From NCBI RefSeq assembly GCF_000373245.1, contig NZ_KB890738.1, positions 984,685 through 1,048,684 of the forward strand: 64,000 bases of DNA, given 5' to 3'. The notes beneath the pieces were generated by a model. It made no database searches, was not told the origin of the DNA, and saw only the letters and a program-made list of their open reading frames with translations. A program made the translations under genes and the position numbers. The stretch is from Echinicola pacifica DSM 19836. GTDB taxonomy: Bacteria > Bacteroidota > Bacteroidia > Cytophagales > Cyclobacteriaceae. The first letter of the stretch is position 1. Every line of letters begins with the position of its first letter. Shown here one piece after another: positions 30,225 through 39,519 of the stretch.

Positions 30225-30687
30225 ATGAAAAAATGTATTGTTTAATTTATTCTCTTCCTTGCCTGTTCGTCTAACAGCAGACAAGCAGTCTACCAGGTAT
30301 CCAGTTGTTCTAGGGAAGAGGATATGGTTACACAGGACGATGCCAAAGTAACAAGGTATAAACGACTACAAATTCAATCCTGAGGAAATAGATACAACCT
30401 ATAACTAGGAAGTGAAAATCTACGACAAAACAGGTGAATAGTATATTGCAGCAAATTTTGGGTCCGATCAGGAGGCTGTTAATGAGGAATGGCTATCCTT
30501 TATGAATTATACCTTGGAAATGGATTATAATTCTAATCAAAATGAGGGAAAAGTCGAATCTGAACGAACTTTCGATGAAAATAGGACTACAAAGAGAACC
30601 AATGGGGAAATGGTTTTGCAATTCAAGGAATTCCATTTAGGTGAAAAAGCGAGTGGTTTTTCAATAGAAGTTAGCTTCGATTTATAA
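30225..30687 (+). pseudogene. Decayed lipoprotein gene
   Basis: An ATG at 30225 opens MKKCIV, then a TAA, then FILFLACSSNSRQAV, which reads as a lipoprotein signal with lipobox LAC. After a frame change, NDYKFNPEEIDTTYN is followed by TAG, then EVKIYDKTGE and a further TAG. An open stretch then runs to a stop at 30687 (NFGSDQEAVNEEWLSFMNY to FSIEVSFDL). At least three stops or shifts break it. The original family is not recognised. It lies upstream of the DUF4249 gene. Confidence 0.55.
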
Positions 30688-31006
30688 AAAATACATGCAG
30701 CCAATAGGTCTTCATATGCCTATCAAACAGATTTTGATAGTCCTAATAGATGGGATGTACTGGGGTAGGGTGGAGCAATTGCCAACCGCTAATCAAAATC
30801 CGGATATTTTGGTTTATTAGATGTACCGAAATACCTCTTTAGGTAGTATGAAAGTCCGTAAAACTGTATTGTTGGGGGACAACGAAATTTCAACCTTTCA
30901 CGAACCTGGTGTAAGGAGGATTAGGGCTAGAATAAAGAGCAACTGGTTAAATTTTAAGGTGTATTTTAAAAAATGGGAAAGGGACAACTGGGTAGTCAAG
31001 AACTAA
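30688..31006 (+). other. Further degraded coding-like sequence
   Basis: A stretch reading YQTDFDSPNRWDVLG is ended by a TAG near 30768. An open frame of 61 codons (30821-31006) starts MYRNTSLGSMKVRKTV in another frame. It may be the tail of the same decayed gene or of a neighbour; no family is recognised. Confidence 0.35.
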
Positions 31007-31052
31007 TTCAATTCATTTCTGTTAAAAACCATTCTATATTTAATTTTAAAAG

Positions 31053-31084
31053 AAAACTGGGCCTGTTAATTTAGGTCCAGTTTT
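31053..31084 (+). terminator. Hairpin before the DUF4249 gene
   Basis: AAAACTGG with GCCT pairs with AGGT and CCAGTTTT across an 8-nt loop, with T at the end. It lies just before the DUF4249 start and is probably the terminator of the decayed upstream gene. Confidence 0.6.
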
Positions 31085-31092
31085 AATTCGTT

Positions 31093-32067
31093 ATGATCAA
31101 TAAATCCATTGTCTTTGTGTTATTTCTGGGGACTGTCTCAGCCTGTTTAAATGAATATACCCCCGATTGGGATCAGGAAATGGAAGAAACCTATATAGTA
31201 AATAGTATTTTGTTCCCTGACAGCATAGCAACAGTGAGCCTTACAAAGTCTTCTTTTTTCCATGATGAGGAGGACTTGGCAGAAATGGCCTCATCCCAAG
31301 TTAAGTTGACGTGTATCGAACCAATTGGTGGGAGGGTACTGTTTTCTGAAATTCTCTCGTTTAGGGATTCTGTGTTTATGGGTGAAAATATTCTGAGGCA
31401 AGGATTTGATTATAAACTGGAAATATTGACACCTAGTGGAGATTCTATCAAGGCAATAACATCAATTCCACAGCCAACCTCCTTTGAAGAATCCGACTTG
31501 GTGTTTCCTGCCGGGTACAGTGACCAAAGAAACATAAAAGGGGATATTGTTCGGCTTTTTGCCTCCTTTGACCCACCTAAGGATCAGGCTTGTTATTATG
31601 AAACTTATGTATATAATGCTGATTCAATGGGGGCGGGTGATAATAAATGGAAGTACCACTTTTTGAAAACGGTCAACAATGACCAAATAATTCTATCTGA
31701 AGATCTTCCAAGTAACTATCAAAATACTTTTCTTTTTTCGACTGACCACGATGACAAGGACTTAATTACCCTAACCTTTGATATCATTCCAACGGGCAAC
31801 GTTGGAAATCCCTTTTTTTCAGAATTTTACCCAGTCCTATCAAGGGTTTCAAAAGATTACTATCTGTATAAAAAATCATTGTATCAGCATCTGGATGCTT
31901 TGCAATTTTCCCCTTCCCTTGAAGTGGAAAATCTTTACTTTCCGGATATTTTTAAAGTGCTCCCTGAAGTCCATTCTAATATTGAAGGGGGAACGGGTAT
32001 TTTTGCCGGCATTAATCCTACCAAATTAAAAACTGTTTGCAACAGAGAAGGAACAAGTTGTGTATAA
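31093..32067 (+). CDS. DUF4249 lipoprotein
   Basis: A 324-residue outer-membrane-associated lipoprotein of the DUF4249 family, found in Bacteroidota next to TonB-dependent receptors. The signal ends in GTVSAC (Cys 18). The first domain contains EETYIVNSILFPDSIATVSLT, the usual family opening, and YKLEILTPSGDSIKAITSIP; later parts are less typical. Its stop overlaps the start of the TonB-dependent receptor by 8 bp, so the two are coupled and probably act together in uptake or surface display. The substrate is unknown. Confidence 0.85.
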   Translation: MINKSIVFVLFLGTVSACLNEYTPDWDQEMEETYIVNSILFPDSIATVSLTKSSFFHDEEDLAEMASSQVKLTCIEPIGGRVLFSEILSFRDSVFMGENILRQGFDYKLEILTPSGDSIKAITSIPQPTSFEESDLVFPAGYSDQRNIKGDIVRLFASFDPPKDQACYYETYVYNADSMGAGDNKWKYHFLKTVNNDQIILSEDLPSNYQNTFLFSTDHDDKDLITLTFDIIPTGNVGNPFFSEFYPVLSRVSKDYYLYKKSLYQHLDALQFSPSLEVENLYFPDIFKVLPEVHSNIEGGTGIFAGINPTKLKTVCNREGTSCV

Positions 32068-34456
32068 GATAGGGCTATTATTATATATGCTTTTGGGGAC
32101 GGGGACTCTAGTCCATGCTCAGAGGGTGAACTTATCTGGAAAAGTAACTGATAGGTTCTCAGATGAGAGGGTCATTGGGGCGGTGGTAATGTTTGGAAAT
32201 GGTACCAAAGGAACTTATACCAATGCCTATGGCCACTTTTCATTAAGTATACCCATAAATGAGCCCTTCAGCCTAAAGATCTCCATGCTGGGATATCACC
32301 CATTGGATACAATGGTAACCATTGGCTCAGATGCCATTATGGATTTTAATCTTGAACCAAAGCAACTGGAGACGATAACCGTAAGTGAAGAACGGCCCGT
32401 TCAAAAAAGGTCAAGCAGTCAGGTTAGGATAACCTCTCCTGATAGGTTGAATTTGCCCTCACTTAAACCGGAAGTGGATATCTTAAACCTTATCCAGCTA
32501 CAGACAGGGGTCCAATCTGGCTTGGAAGGATCTGTGGGTTTTTCCGTAAGGGGTGGAAACAATGATCAGAACCTATTGATTATGGATAATATTCCGCTAT
32601 ACAATACGGGGCATTTTGCCGGATTTGTTTCAATTTTTGACCCTTTTGCAATAAATACGGTGGACTTTTATAAAGGAGGGTTTCCAGCTAAATACGGCGG
32701 GAAAATTTCATCCGTGGTGGATATATATTTACGGGAAGGAGATATGCAGGAGTATCATGGAGAAGTTGTCCTAGGTACCTTTTCGGGTAAGATCGCGATG
32801 GAAGGGCCTATCATAAAAGGGAAGTCTTCATTCTTGATTTCCTATAGGAGGTCGACAATCGATGCTTTCTTGAAGGGACTATACCTTTTTCAAAAGCCCG
32901 AGGACAAATTTCTTTATCGTTATCATGATATCAATGTGAAGATCAATCATAAGGTCAACCCTAAAGACCATTTATATCTTAGTTATTATTCAGGAGGAGA
33001 CCGATTGGAAACTAGTGGAGACCAAGTCTATTTTGGTGCTGATGATCATTTTAAGGAATATACCAGCTTGTACGACAATGATTGGGGGAACAGGTTCCTT
33101 AGTTTTAGGTGGAACAGGACATTTTCAAAGGGACTGTTTTTGAATACTACCGTGGCCTATTCGAATTTTCATTATGACCTTACTTCGAGAGACAGGATGG
33201 TTGATAATGGACAACTTGAATTTTTCAATGATACCTATTATGGCGTTTCAGTCAGGGATATGCTGATAAAGAGTGAGTTGGACTATGTGCTCAACTCCAG
33301 CTGGAAGTTTAATACAGGCATTAATTTTACCAATCATTTTTTTGTGCCAGTAGATTGGTTTCAAAACCAATTGAATTCAGGCGGGATAGGAAATGCAAAA
33401 GATTCCAATAAAGTCACCTTGGGCGCAAATGAAGCATCCTGGTATGCGCAAGCTGAATATTCTAATGGAAAGGTGGAAATATCTCCCGGCGTGAGGATAT
33501 CGACTTATTTATTGTCCGGAGAAAATGACTATTTCCTTTTCGAACCCCGCCTCAAAGTGCGCTTTAATATAAATGAAAATGTAGACATCGAAGCAAATTA
33601 CAGCAGGATGAATCAGACCGTCCATTCTCTTAATACATCAGGAACCTCCCTCACTCCGGATATTTGGATTCCAGTGACCAATGATATAAGGCCGTCTTCA
33701 AGTGATCAGGTAGCGTTATCATATGGTTTTGGCCAAGATGGATTAAATATAGTAATGGGAGGCTACTATAAAACAATGAATTCCCTTATAGATTATAATA
33801 GGGTCAAAGGATTTGGATTGACAAAGGGAAACTGGGAAGATGCGATCGCTAAGGATGGTAAGGGATATGCCTATGGGCTGGAGCTCTCCGCAGAAAAATC
33901 TTTCGAGAAGTCATTCATTGAACTAAACTATACCTATTCAAGGTCATTTAGAAAATTTGACGAAATAAATAACGGTGAGTATTATCCCTATAGCTTCGAT
34001 AGACCACATAACCTAAATTTGGGTTATCAGTTCAAATTGGGAAAGCAATCTACAATCAACTTTCAATGGGCCTATCAAACGGGCCAGCCGCTGACCATAG
34101 GTGATCAATATTTCAAGGTTATCAATAACCATAGATTTTATCTAAACAATGACCTGTCCGGTCAAGAGAACTATTACCTTCCAAATCCTGATTTTAGCGT
34201 TTATGAAAAGGTTATTTTGATACAAAAGCAAAATAACCAAAGGATGCCGGATTATCACAGGTTGGATATATCCTATAGCCATAACAAACGTTGGAAAAAC
34301 GGGTGGCAGCGAACGGTGGGAGGTTCCATTTATAATGTTTACAACCGCCAAAATGCATATTATATTTATTCTGATGTGACCGATAAAGGTATGGTTTTAA
34401 AGAAATTAACATTGTTTCCAATTTTGCCATCACTATTTTATAAAATTAAATTCTAA
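32060..34456 (+). CDS. TonB-dependent receptor with carboxypeptidase-like N-domain
   Basis: A 798-residue outer-membrane active transporter. It starts with GTG at 32060, inside the end of the DUF4249 gene, and has a signal peptide ending VHAQR. Order: carboxypeptidase-regulatory-like domain (LSGKVTDRFSDERVIGAVV, about 25-110); plug domain with GFSVRGGNNDQNLLIMDNI and AKYGGKISSVVDIYLR (about 120-230); then a 22-strand-type barrel ending in FYKIKF. No TonB-box partner or SusD gene follows; instead a small lipoprotein does. The substrate cannot be told. Confidence 0.93.
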   Translation: MYKIGLLLYMLLGTGTLVHAQRVNLSGKVTDRFSDERVIGAVVMFGNGTKGTYTNAYGHFSLSIPINEPFSLKISMLGYHPLDTMVTIGSDAIMDFNLEPKQLETITVSEERPVQKRSSSQVRITSPDRLNLPSLKPEVDILNLIQLQTGVQSGLEGSVGFSVRGGNNDQNLLIMDNIPLYNTGHFAGFVSIFDPFAINTVDFYKGGFPAKYGGKISSVVDIYLREGDMQEYHGEVVLGTFSGKIAMEGPIIKGKSSFLISYRRSTIDAFLKGLYLFQKPEDKFLYRYHDINVKINHKVNPKDHLYLSYYSGGDRLETSGDQVYFGADDHFKEYTSLYDNDWGNRFLSFRWNRTFSKGLFLNTTVAYSNFHYDLTSRDRMVDNGQLEFFNDTYYGVSVRDMLIKSELDYVLNSSWKFNTGINFTNHFFVPVDWFQNQLNSGGIGNAKDSNKVTLGANEASWYAQAEYSNGKVEISPGVRISTYLLSGENDYFLFEPRLKVRFNINENVDIEANYSRMNQTVHSLNTSGTSLTPDIWIPVTNDIRPSSSDQVALSYGFGQDGLNIVMGGYYKTMNSLIDYNRVKGFGLTKGNWEDAIAKDGKGYAYGLELSAEKSFEKSFIELNYTYSRSFRKFDEINNGEYYPYSFDRPHNLNLGYQFKLGKQSTINFQWAYQTGQPLTIGDQYFKVINNHRFYLNNDLSGQENYYLPNPDFSVYEKVILIQKQNNQRMPDYHRLDISYSHNKRWKNGWQRTVGGSIYNVYNRQNAYYIYSDVTDKGMVLKKLTLFPILPSLFYKIKF

Positions 34457-34466
34457 AACAAACATT

Positions 34467-34922
34467 ATGAAAGATTTCCAATCGAAATTATTCACATGTA
34501 TAATTACATCGATATGCTGCATTTTATTTCTTGGCTGCTCTGATGAGGGGCAAATGGATGGGCCATTATTGGTCCCAAAAATAGGTGTGGTGCCTGCCCA
34601 AAATGCCTTTTCTGGAAATGTAGGAGACCAGATTGATATGTTGATCAATATTTATACTGAAAGTGGAAATGGTAAGTTCAATTCTTTAAAGGCAATCAAG
34701 AAAATAGGGGATGAGGTCGTGGAAGAGACTGATTTGATAAAGCATGATCCAAAGGGGCATTCGACACCATTTGAGACAGGATATGTTTATGATTTTAATG
34801 AACATGATATCAATAGCCCTGTGACAATACGTTTTGTTATGGAGGCTGTGGAGAAAACAGAATCCGGAGGATCAGTTTCTACTCAATCCTTTAAGGAGAT
34901 AACAATTGAAACTTTACCTTGA
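34467..34922 (+). CDS. Small lipoprotein downstream of TonB-dependent receptor
   Basis: A 151-residue lipoprotein with signal ending in LFLGCSDEG (Cys 24). No family is firmly recognised. The mature part looks like a beta-sandwich: KIGVVPAQNAFSGNVGDQIDMLINIYTESG and PVTIRFVMEAVEK alternate hydrophobic residues as in Ig-like or DUF4625-like proteins. It starts 10 bp after the receptor gene, so it belongs to the same operon and is probably a surface or periplasmic accessory of the transporter. Confidence 0.75.
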   Translation: MKDFQSKLFTCIITSICCILFLGCSDEGQMDGPLLVPKIGVVPAQNAFSGNVGDQIDMLINIYTESGNGKFNSLKAIKKIGDEVVEETDLIKHDPKGHSTPFETGYVYDFNEHDINSPVTIRFVMEAVEKTESGGSVSTQSFKEITIETLP

Positions 34923-35302
34923 TGCAAAGCTGGTGTAACCGTGTCCGTCCAAACCCCCATATTGATACAGGCGGTCTGAATACCTAATGTTGCAGGATGA
35001 AAAAGAAATCCAACCAAGCATATTACTCCCCGTTCAGTAAGTGGCAGGAATCCGGTCAGAGTAAGGCCAGCTTTACCCATTTAATGTGCTTGCCCTTGCC
35101 AGCTTCTATGTCTAAAATTTAATTTTAAATTTTCCCCTCAACTCTTCCCTCTTTACCTTTTTATGGGTGAGACAAACATCAGCTACCACCGATAATCCGC
35201 TAAAGGTATATATTACGCTTCGATAACTTTAGATTGATGATATTATTCTGTAAAATTGCTTTCTGATAGTGTTTTTGGCTTGGGAAAAGAGAGGATTTGT
35301 AA
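34923..35302. other. Intergenic region before moaE
   Basis: No gene supported. About 34920-35090 is richer in C and less AT-rich than its surroundings, and a minus-strand frame of 65 codons crosses it, with no start context or family. TAACTTTA at 35225-35232 is one base from a TAnnTTTG box and might serve moaE. Confidence 0.3.
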
Positions 35303-35749
35303 ATGGAGAAGGTTAGAAAAATCAAGGATATTTTTGTAAATGGGGCTATTTCCCCGGATAAAATTGCTACATCGATCGCGAACCATAGTTCCAAAACGGG
35401 TATTGGGGGGCATTCTATCTTTTTAGGGCAGATCCGGGCGGATGAAAAGGAGGGCCGTAAGGTGCAGGCCATCGATTATACCGCCTATAAGGATATGGCT
35501 TTGGAGAAGGCTAGAGAAATTAGGGAGGATGTGTTCGCCAAATACGACCTTAGCTGTATGCATATTTACCATAGTCTCGGCGAGGTTAAGGTTGGAGAGA
35601 TCTGCTTGTTTGTATTTACCTCCTCAGCGCATCGTAAGGCTGCTATTGAGGCTTGCAATGAATTAGTGGAACGTATAAAATCGGAGCTTCCCATCTGGGG
35701 TAAGGAGATTTTTGATGATCATTCTGAGGAGTGGAAAGTGAATCGCTGA
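35303..35749 (+). CDS. moaE: Molybdopterin synthase catalytic subunit MoaE
   Basis: The large subunit of molybdopterin synthase, which with thiocarboxylated MoaD converts precursor Z to molybdopterin. The 148-residue protein shows GGHSIFLGQIRADEKEG (family GaxxxFxGxvR region) and IDYTAYKDMALEKAREI. HIYHSLGEVKVGEICLFVFTSSAHRKAAI contains the conserved His and the HR pair, and LPIWGKEIF has the catalytic-loop Lys. No moaD, moaA or moaC is next to it, which is unusual because these are often clustered. Confidence 0.95.
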   Translation: MEKVRKIKDIFVNGAISPDKIATSIANHSSKTGIGGHSIFLGQIRADEKEGRKVQAIDYTAYKDMALEKAREIREDVFAKYDLSCMHIYHSLGEVKVGEICLFVFTSSAHRKAAIEACNELVERIKSELPIWGKEIFDDHSEEWKVNR

Positions 35750-36139
35750 GGAATGAATAATTTTGTCCCAAAATAACCTTATGGATAAGCATGACCCTAA
35801 AGCCCCAAACCCAGGATATATTATAATCATTGATGCGCTGACTTTCATGGTTTCTACCGGATTTTGCAGTCAATTTGGCTCCTTCACTTTTGGCCAAAGT
35901 GGGATTTATGACGAAGCCGAATTCAATTAGTTAAACCCTCGAAACCTAGTGTTTTTTTGGTCTATACGAGAAGGTTACCATTTATCCCTCTAGACCCACC
36001 TCTCAAGGCTCTTTGCTAGTGGAAGAATAACGAGACTGGTGCTTTTGGGAAGGCATTCTTAGGAATAATTTCGTATATTTTAGAGGATGCTTAGCACTCG
36101 CTCAGCGCTTTACTAAGCTTACTACCCAATCCACAAGCT
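35750..36139. other. Intergenic region between moaE and DUF6265 gene
   Basis: No gene recognised. A near-palindrome CACTTTTGGCCAAAGTG is at about 35886-35902. Open frames here are short and lack family resemblance. Confidence 0.3.
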
Positions 36140-36607
36140 ATGAAACCTTATATCCTTTTGATTTTTACCTGCATATCATTCTGCTCCTGCAATGATAAAA
36201 ACACCAGCGCTGATCGGGTGGATCAGGAAGGGAGTTTTGATTGGTTATTAGGAGAATGGCTGCGTACCAATGACGATGAGGGGCTGGCCACCTATGAGAA
36301 ATGGCACCGATCGCAGGACGGTTATTCGGGGATTGGCTATACGGTGAAGGGGGATGATACGGTCAAAATGGAATATATGGACTTGACGACTGAAAATGGG
36401 CAGTGGAGTCTGTCCGTCGCTATCCCCGGCGAGGTGGAGGCTACTTTGTTTCGGATGGATAGTCTGGAGGAAAACTACTTTAGATGTATCAATGATTCTA
36501 TCTATTTCCCCCGCAAGATAGAATATTGGCAATTGGAAAATGAGCTCGTGGGAAAGGTGTCCAACGAGGATATGGAAATATTTTTTAGCTTCCAGAAGAT
36601 GCCCTAA
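36140..36607 (+). CDS. DUF6265-like lipoprotein
   Basis: A 155-residue exported protein. The signal MKPYILLIFTCISFCSC ends in a cysteine suitable for lipidation (about residue 17). The mature part begins with FDWLLGEWLRTNDDEGLATYEKW, the typical opening of DUF6265 proteins, which have a small lipocalin-like barrel, and ends with ELVGKVSNEDMEIFFSF. The function is unknown. It stands alone between moaE and a leftward TonB-linked gene. Confidence 0.75.
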   Translation: MKPYILLIFTCISFCSCNDKNTSADRVDQEGSFDWLLGEWLRTNDDEGLATYEKWHRSQDGYSGIGYTVKGDDTVKMEYMDLTTENGQWSLSVAIPGEVEATLFRMDSLEENYFRCINDSIYFPRKIEYWQLENELVGKVSNEDMEIFFSFQKMP

Positions 36608-36801
36608 TACCTATCTTAGCCTTCTCTCCCTTGGGCGCCTTTGTTTGTCCAAGTGCCACCACAGGAGTTATGAAGCCGCAAAGTGCTATTGTTCTTCCTC
36701 CGGACCGGCTCGCATTTAGTTCCTCAGGTTAATACATCTTGAAAAGCTATTCCTCACATTTTATAAATTTTGACGTGTTCCTGGAGAGTTAGGGGACGGG
36801 G

Positions 36802-39192
36802 TTAGAAACGTTTCTGACCGCTAAACTCCATTGCCTCGCCCTTGCCAAATCCAAAGCTGATGCCCAGGGTGAAGAAAGTGCCTCGGCGGCGATAGTTGTA
36901 TTGGTAAAAGTCAGGTACGGCTGAGCCCGTTTGGACGGTTTGGCTTTCCTGGATACGGCTGGCAAAGATATCACGCACACTTAGATTGATGATGGATTTA
37001 CCTTTCCATATCTTTTTACGAATCCCAATATCCGCAAAGGCAAAACCTGAAATTTCCCGTTGGAAGGTCTCAAATCGTGATTGGTAATTGCCGATCAGTT
37101 CAAAATCAATTTGTGCCGGCAGGGAAAACTTACTGGTAATTCTCACCGTGGAAGGGGAGGAGCTGAAGTCAAAGCTCGTGCCCTCATACTCGCCATCTCT
37201 TTTGACATAGTTATAGTTGAAGTCCCCATTCAGTGCCCACCAGTCTGTGGGGTCGTATTTGGCGTTTAGCTCAAAGCCAGTAGATTTGTTAGTACCGATA
37301 TTTAGCGGCATGGTGATGCTAACATTGTTTTCCACGCGGGTGACATTCTCCATTACATCTGTGGTGTATCGGTGATATATCGCAGCGCTAAGGGAGAATT
37401 TTTCCTGGTCATATAGAAAGTTCACCTCATAAGAATCTGCATATTCTGGAAGCAGGTTTGGATTGCCTGTTCTTACGCTGTATTCATTTTGGATATTATA
37501 AAACGGATTCAGATCCCAAAGCCTAGGCCGAGAAATCCGTCGGGAATAGCCACCCTGAATGGAGAAATTGTCCCATACCTTATAGGAGGCATGCAGGGAG
37601 GGGAATAAATTGGTAAAATTCTGAGAATTGGTTTCACCAGTTTCGACTAAGAGAGTGCTCATATCGGTGGATTCCACCCTTAAGCCTGCTTTCACCCCAA
37701 ATCTTTCGGCTTCATAGGCTCCGGTGATATAGGCGCCTAATACGCCTTGCTGGTACTCAAATAAGTTGCTGAGATTTTGGTTGATCTGCCACTGTCCATC
37801 CTCCAGGGAGCTGATGGTATAGTCATTATATACATCGTTGAAGACGTACTGAGCGCCAGTCTCCATGGTAATACGGTCATTGAAGGGCTTGGTATAGTCG
37901 AGCTTAAAGGTATATTCTCCCTGACCAAAATCGGTATCTGTACGCTGCTGATCATCACTCGCCGCATCTCCAAAGATGGGGCTGTTTATAAATGAAGAGG
38001 ACTGGTCCTTCCCAAAGAAATTGCCAATGGCGCTGAAAAGTAGCATATGCTCCTTATGATCATCGAAATCCTTCTTGTATTGAAGCTCATACTGCCATTT
38101 TGGATTGGTGGCCTCGGTGGATTGCCCACGGTTCCAGCTGGCAATAGCGGTGTTTTCCTCGTTTAGATTATCAAAAAGCGTGGAATAAGACTCTGATTCC
38201 ACTTCATAGGCGTAATGACCGGTGAGGGAGATTACATTATTGTCATTGATATGGTAGTCTGTTCCTAAGATGATATTATAAAAAGTCTCATTCTTGTCTC
38301 CTTCCCCGCTACTCACGATGCTGTTGGGACTGTCATTGCTGCTATTGATGCTGCGGTTGACCTCTGGAAAGGTACGATGACCGATCCCCAGCTGGCTGAA
38401 GAGATTAAATTTCTCAGTTCGCTTATTCAGACTTAGCCCCAGACTGTGATTATTTGGAATGCCAGTATTTAGGGTGACAGAGCCATTTAGGCCTTTTTTC
38501 TCTTCTTTTTTGAGGATAATATTGATGATCCCCGAGGAGCCCTCCGCATCGTATTTGGCTGAGGGATTGGTGATCACCTCGATGGCCTCGATCATATCCG
38601 AGGTGAGGGTGCCAAGGGCGTTTCCAGACTCGCTGGCTAAGACGGATGGTTTGCCGTTTATTAGGATTTCAACTCCGGTATTGCCTCTGAGGCGGATTTC
38701 ACCTTCCACATTCACCGTTACTGAGGGGACATTATTTAGCAGCTCCAGGCCGCTTAACCCAGCGCTGGCTAGGTTTTGGCCCACATTGAATACTCGCTTA
38801 TCCAAGCGAAATTCAGTGGTTGATTTTTCGCCTGTGATCAACACCTCATCCAAGGTTTCGGTATTTTCGGCTAACTTAATGGTGCCAAGATCTGCGACTG
38901 CCTCCGAGAATGTGATGTCCTGTATCACCTGGGTCGTATAGCCCAATAAGCTCACCTGCACCTCGATGGAGGTGATGCGGGTGGATACACTAAAGCCTCC
39001 CTGCTGGTCTGTGGAGGCGCCAGAGATGAATTTGTCTGTGGAGAGGTCATTGACACGTACCGTCGCAAAGGGCAGGGCTTTTCCACTGGCGGCGTCCACC
39101 ACCTTACCTCTCACCTCAAAACTAAACGATTGACTCCACACGTTCATGACGGTGATAAAAATTAGGCAGATGCTGAGGCTTATTGTTTTCAT
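36802..39192 (-). CDS. TonB-dependent receptor family outer-membrane beta-barrel protein
   Basis: A 796-residue outer-membrane protein. Signal peptide MKTISLSICLIFITVMNVWS; then a carboxypeptidase-regulatory-like domain (VRGKVVDAASGKALPFATV, about 28-110). A plug follows with LSGLELLNNVPSVTVNVEGE, IRLRGNTGVEILINGKPS and IEVITNPSAKYDAEGSSGI (about 120-235), then a barrel of the OMP_b-brl type. SusC-specific features are missing, and no SusD partner is present. It is transcribed alone toward the left. The ligand is unknown; such proteins are often tied to peptide, metal or siderophore uptake. Confidence 0.9.
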   Translation of the reverse strand: MKTISLSICLIFITVMNVWSQSFSFEVRGKVVDAASGKALPFATVRVNDLSTDKFISGASTDQQGGFSVSTRITSIEVQVSLLGYTTQVIQDITFSEAVADLGTIKLAENTETLDEVLITGEKSTTEFRLDKRVFNVGQNLASAGLSGLELLNNVPSVTVNVEGEIRLRGNTGVEILINGKPSVLASESGNALGTLTSDMIEAIEVITNPSAKYDAEGSSGIINIILKKEEKKGLNGSVTLNTGIPNNHSLGLSLNKRTEKFNLFSQLGIGHRTFPEVNRSINSSNDSPNSIVSSGEGDKNETFYNIILGTDYHINDNNVISLTGHYAYEVESESYSTLFDNLNEENTAIASWNRGQSTEATNPKWQYELQYKKDFDDHKEHMLLFSAIGNFFGKDQSSSFINSPIFGDAASDDQQRTDTDFGQGEYTFKLDYTKPFNDRITMETGAQYVFNDVYNDYTISSLEDGQWQINQNLSNLFEYQQGVLGAYITGAYEAERFGVKAGLRVESTDMSTLLVETGETNSQNFTNLFPSLHASYKVWDNFSIQGGYSRRISRPRLWDLNPFYNIQNEYSVRTGNPNLLPEYADSYEVNFLYDQEKFSLSAAIYHRYTTDVMENVTRVENNVSITMPLNIGTNKSTGFELNAKYDPTDWWALNGDFNYNYVKRDGEYEGTSFDFSSSPSTVRITSKFSLPAQIDFELIGNYQSRFETFQREISGFAFADIGIRKKIWKGKSIINLSVRDIFASRIQESQTVQTGSAVPDFYQYNYRRRGTFFTLGISFGFGKGEAMEFSGQKRF

Positions 39193-39519
39193 TGGGTTTT
39201 GCTAGGTGTTGTATCGTGTATCCCGATATTGATTGGGTATTATCTACGCCATATCTGTTAATGACCAAATATTTATCAAAAATAATCAAATTTTCCTGTC
39301 ACTATATTCTTACTTGTTGGATAGTGCTATCTTTCACTTTGACGGTCTATTTTTGGGATAAAGGTAAATCCATTTATCCATAAATTAGAGCAGAAGAATC
39401 AGAGCCTAAAATACGAGCGATCTTGACTCGCCCACCAAGGAAGCTAGCCTTGTGCTAATCCTGATCTATGCCGATTCCTTTTTCAACTATTAGAAAACTT
39501 TTATTTTAACTTTCTTATT
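39193..39519. other. Intergenic region between two leftward envelope genes
   Basis: AT-rich, no gene recognised. It should hold the promoter of the leftward TonB-linked gene, but no exact TAnnTTTG box was seen. Confidence 0.3.

Noticed and set aside
34883-35080. Minus-strand 65-codon open frame near the end of the small lipoprotein gene
   Set aside because: It overlaps a supported gene, lacks a plausible start signal and matches no family I know.
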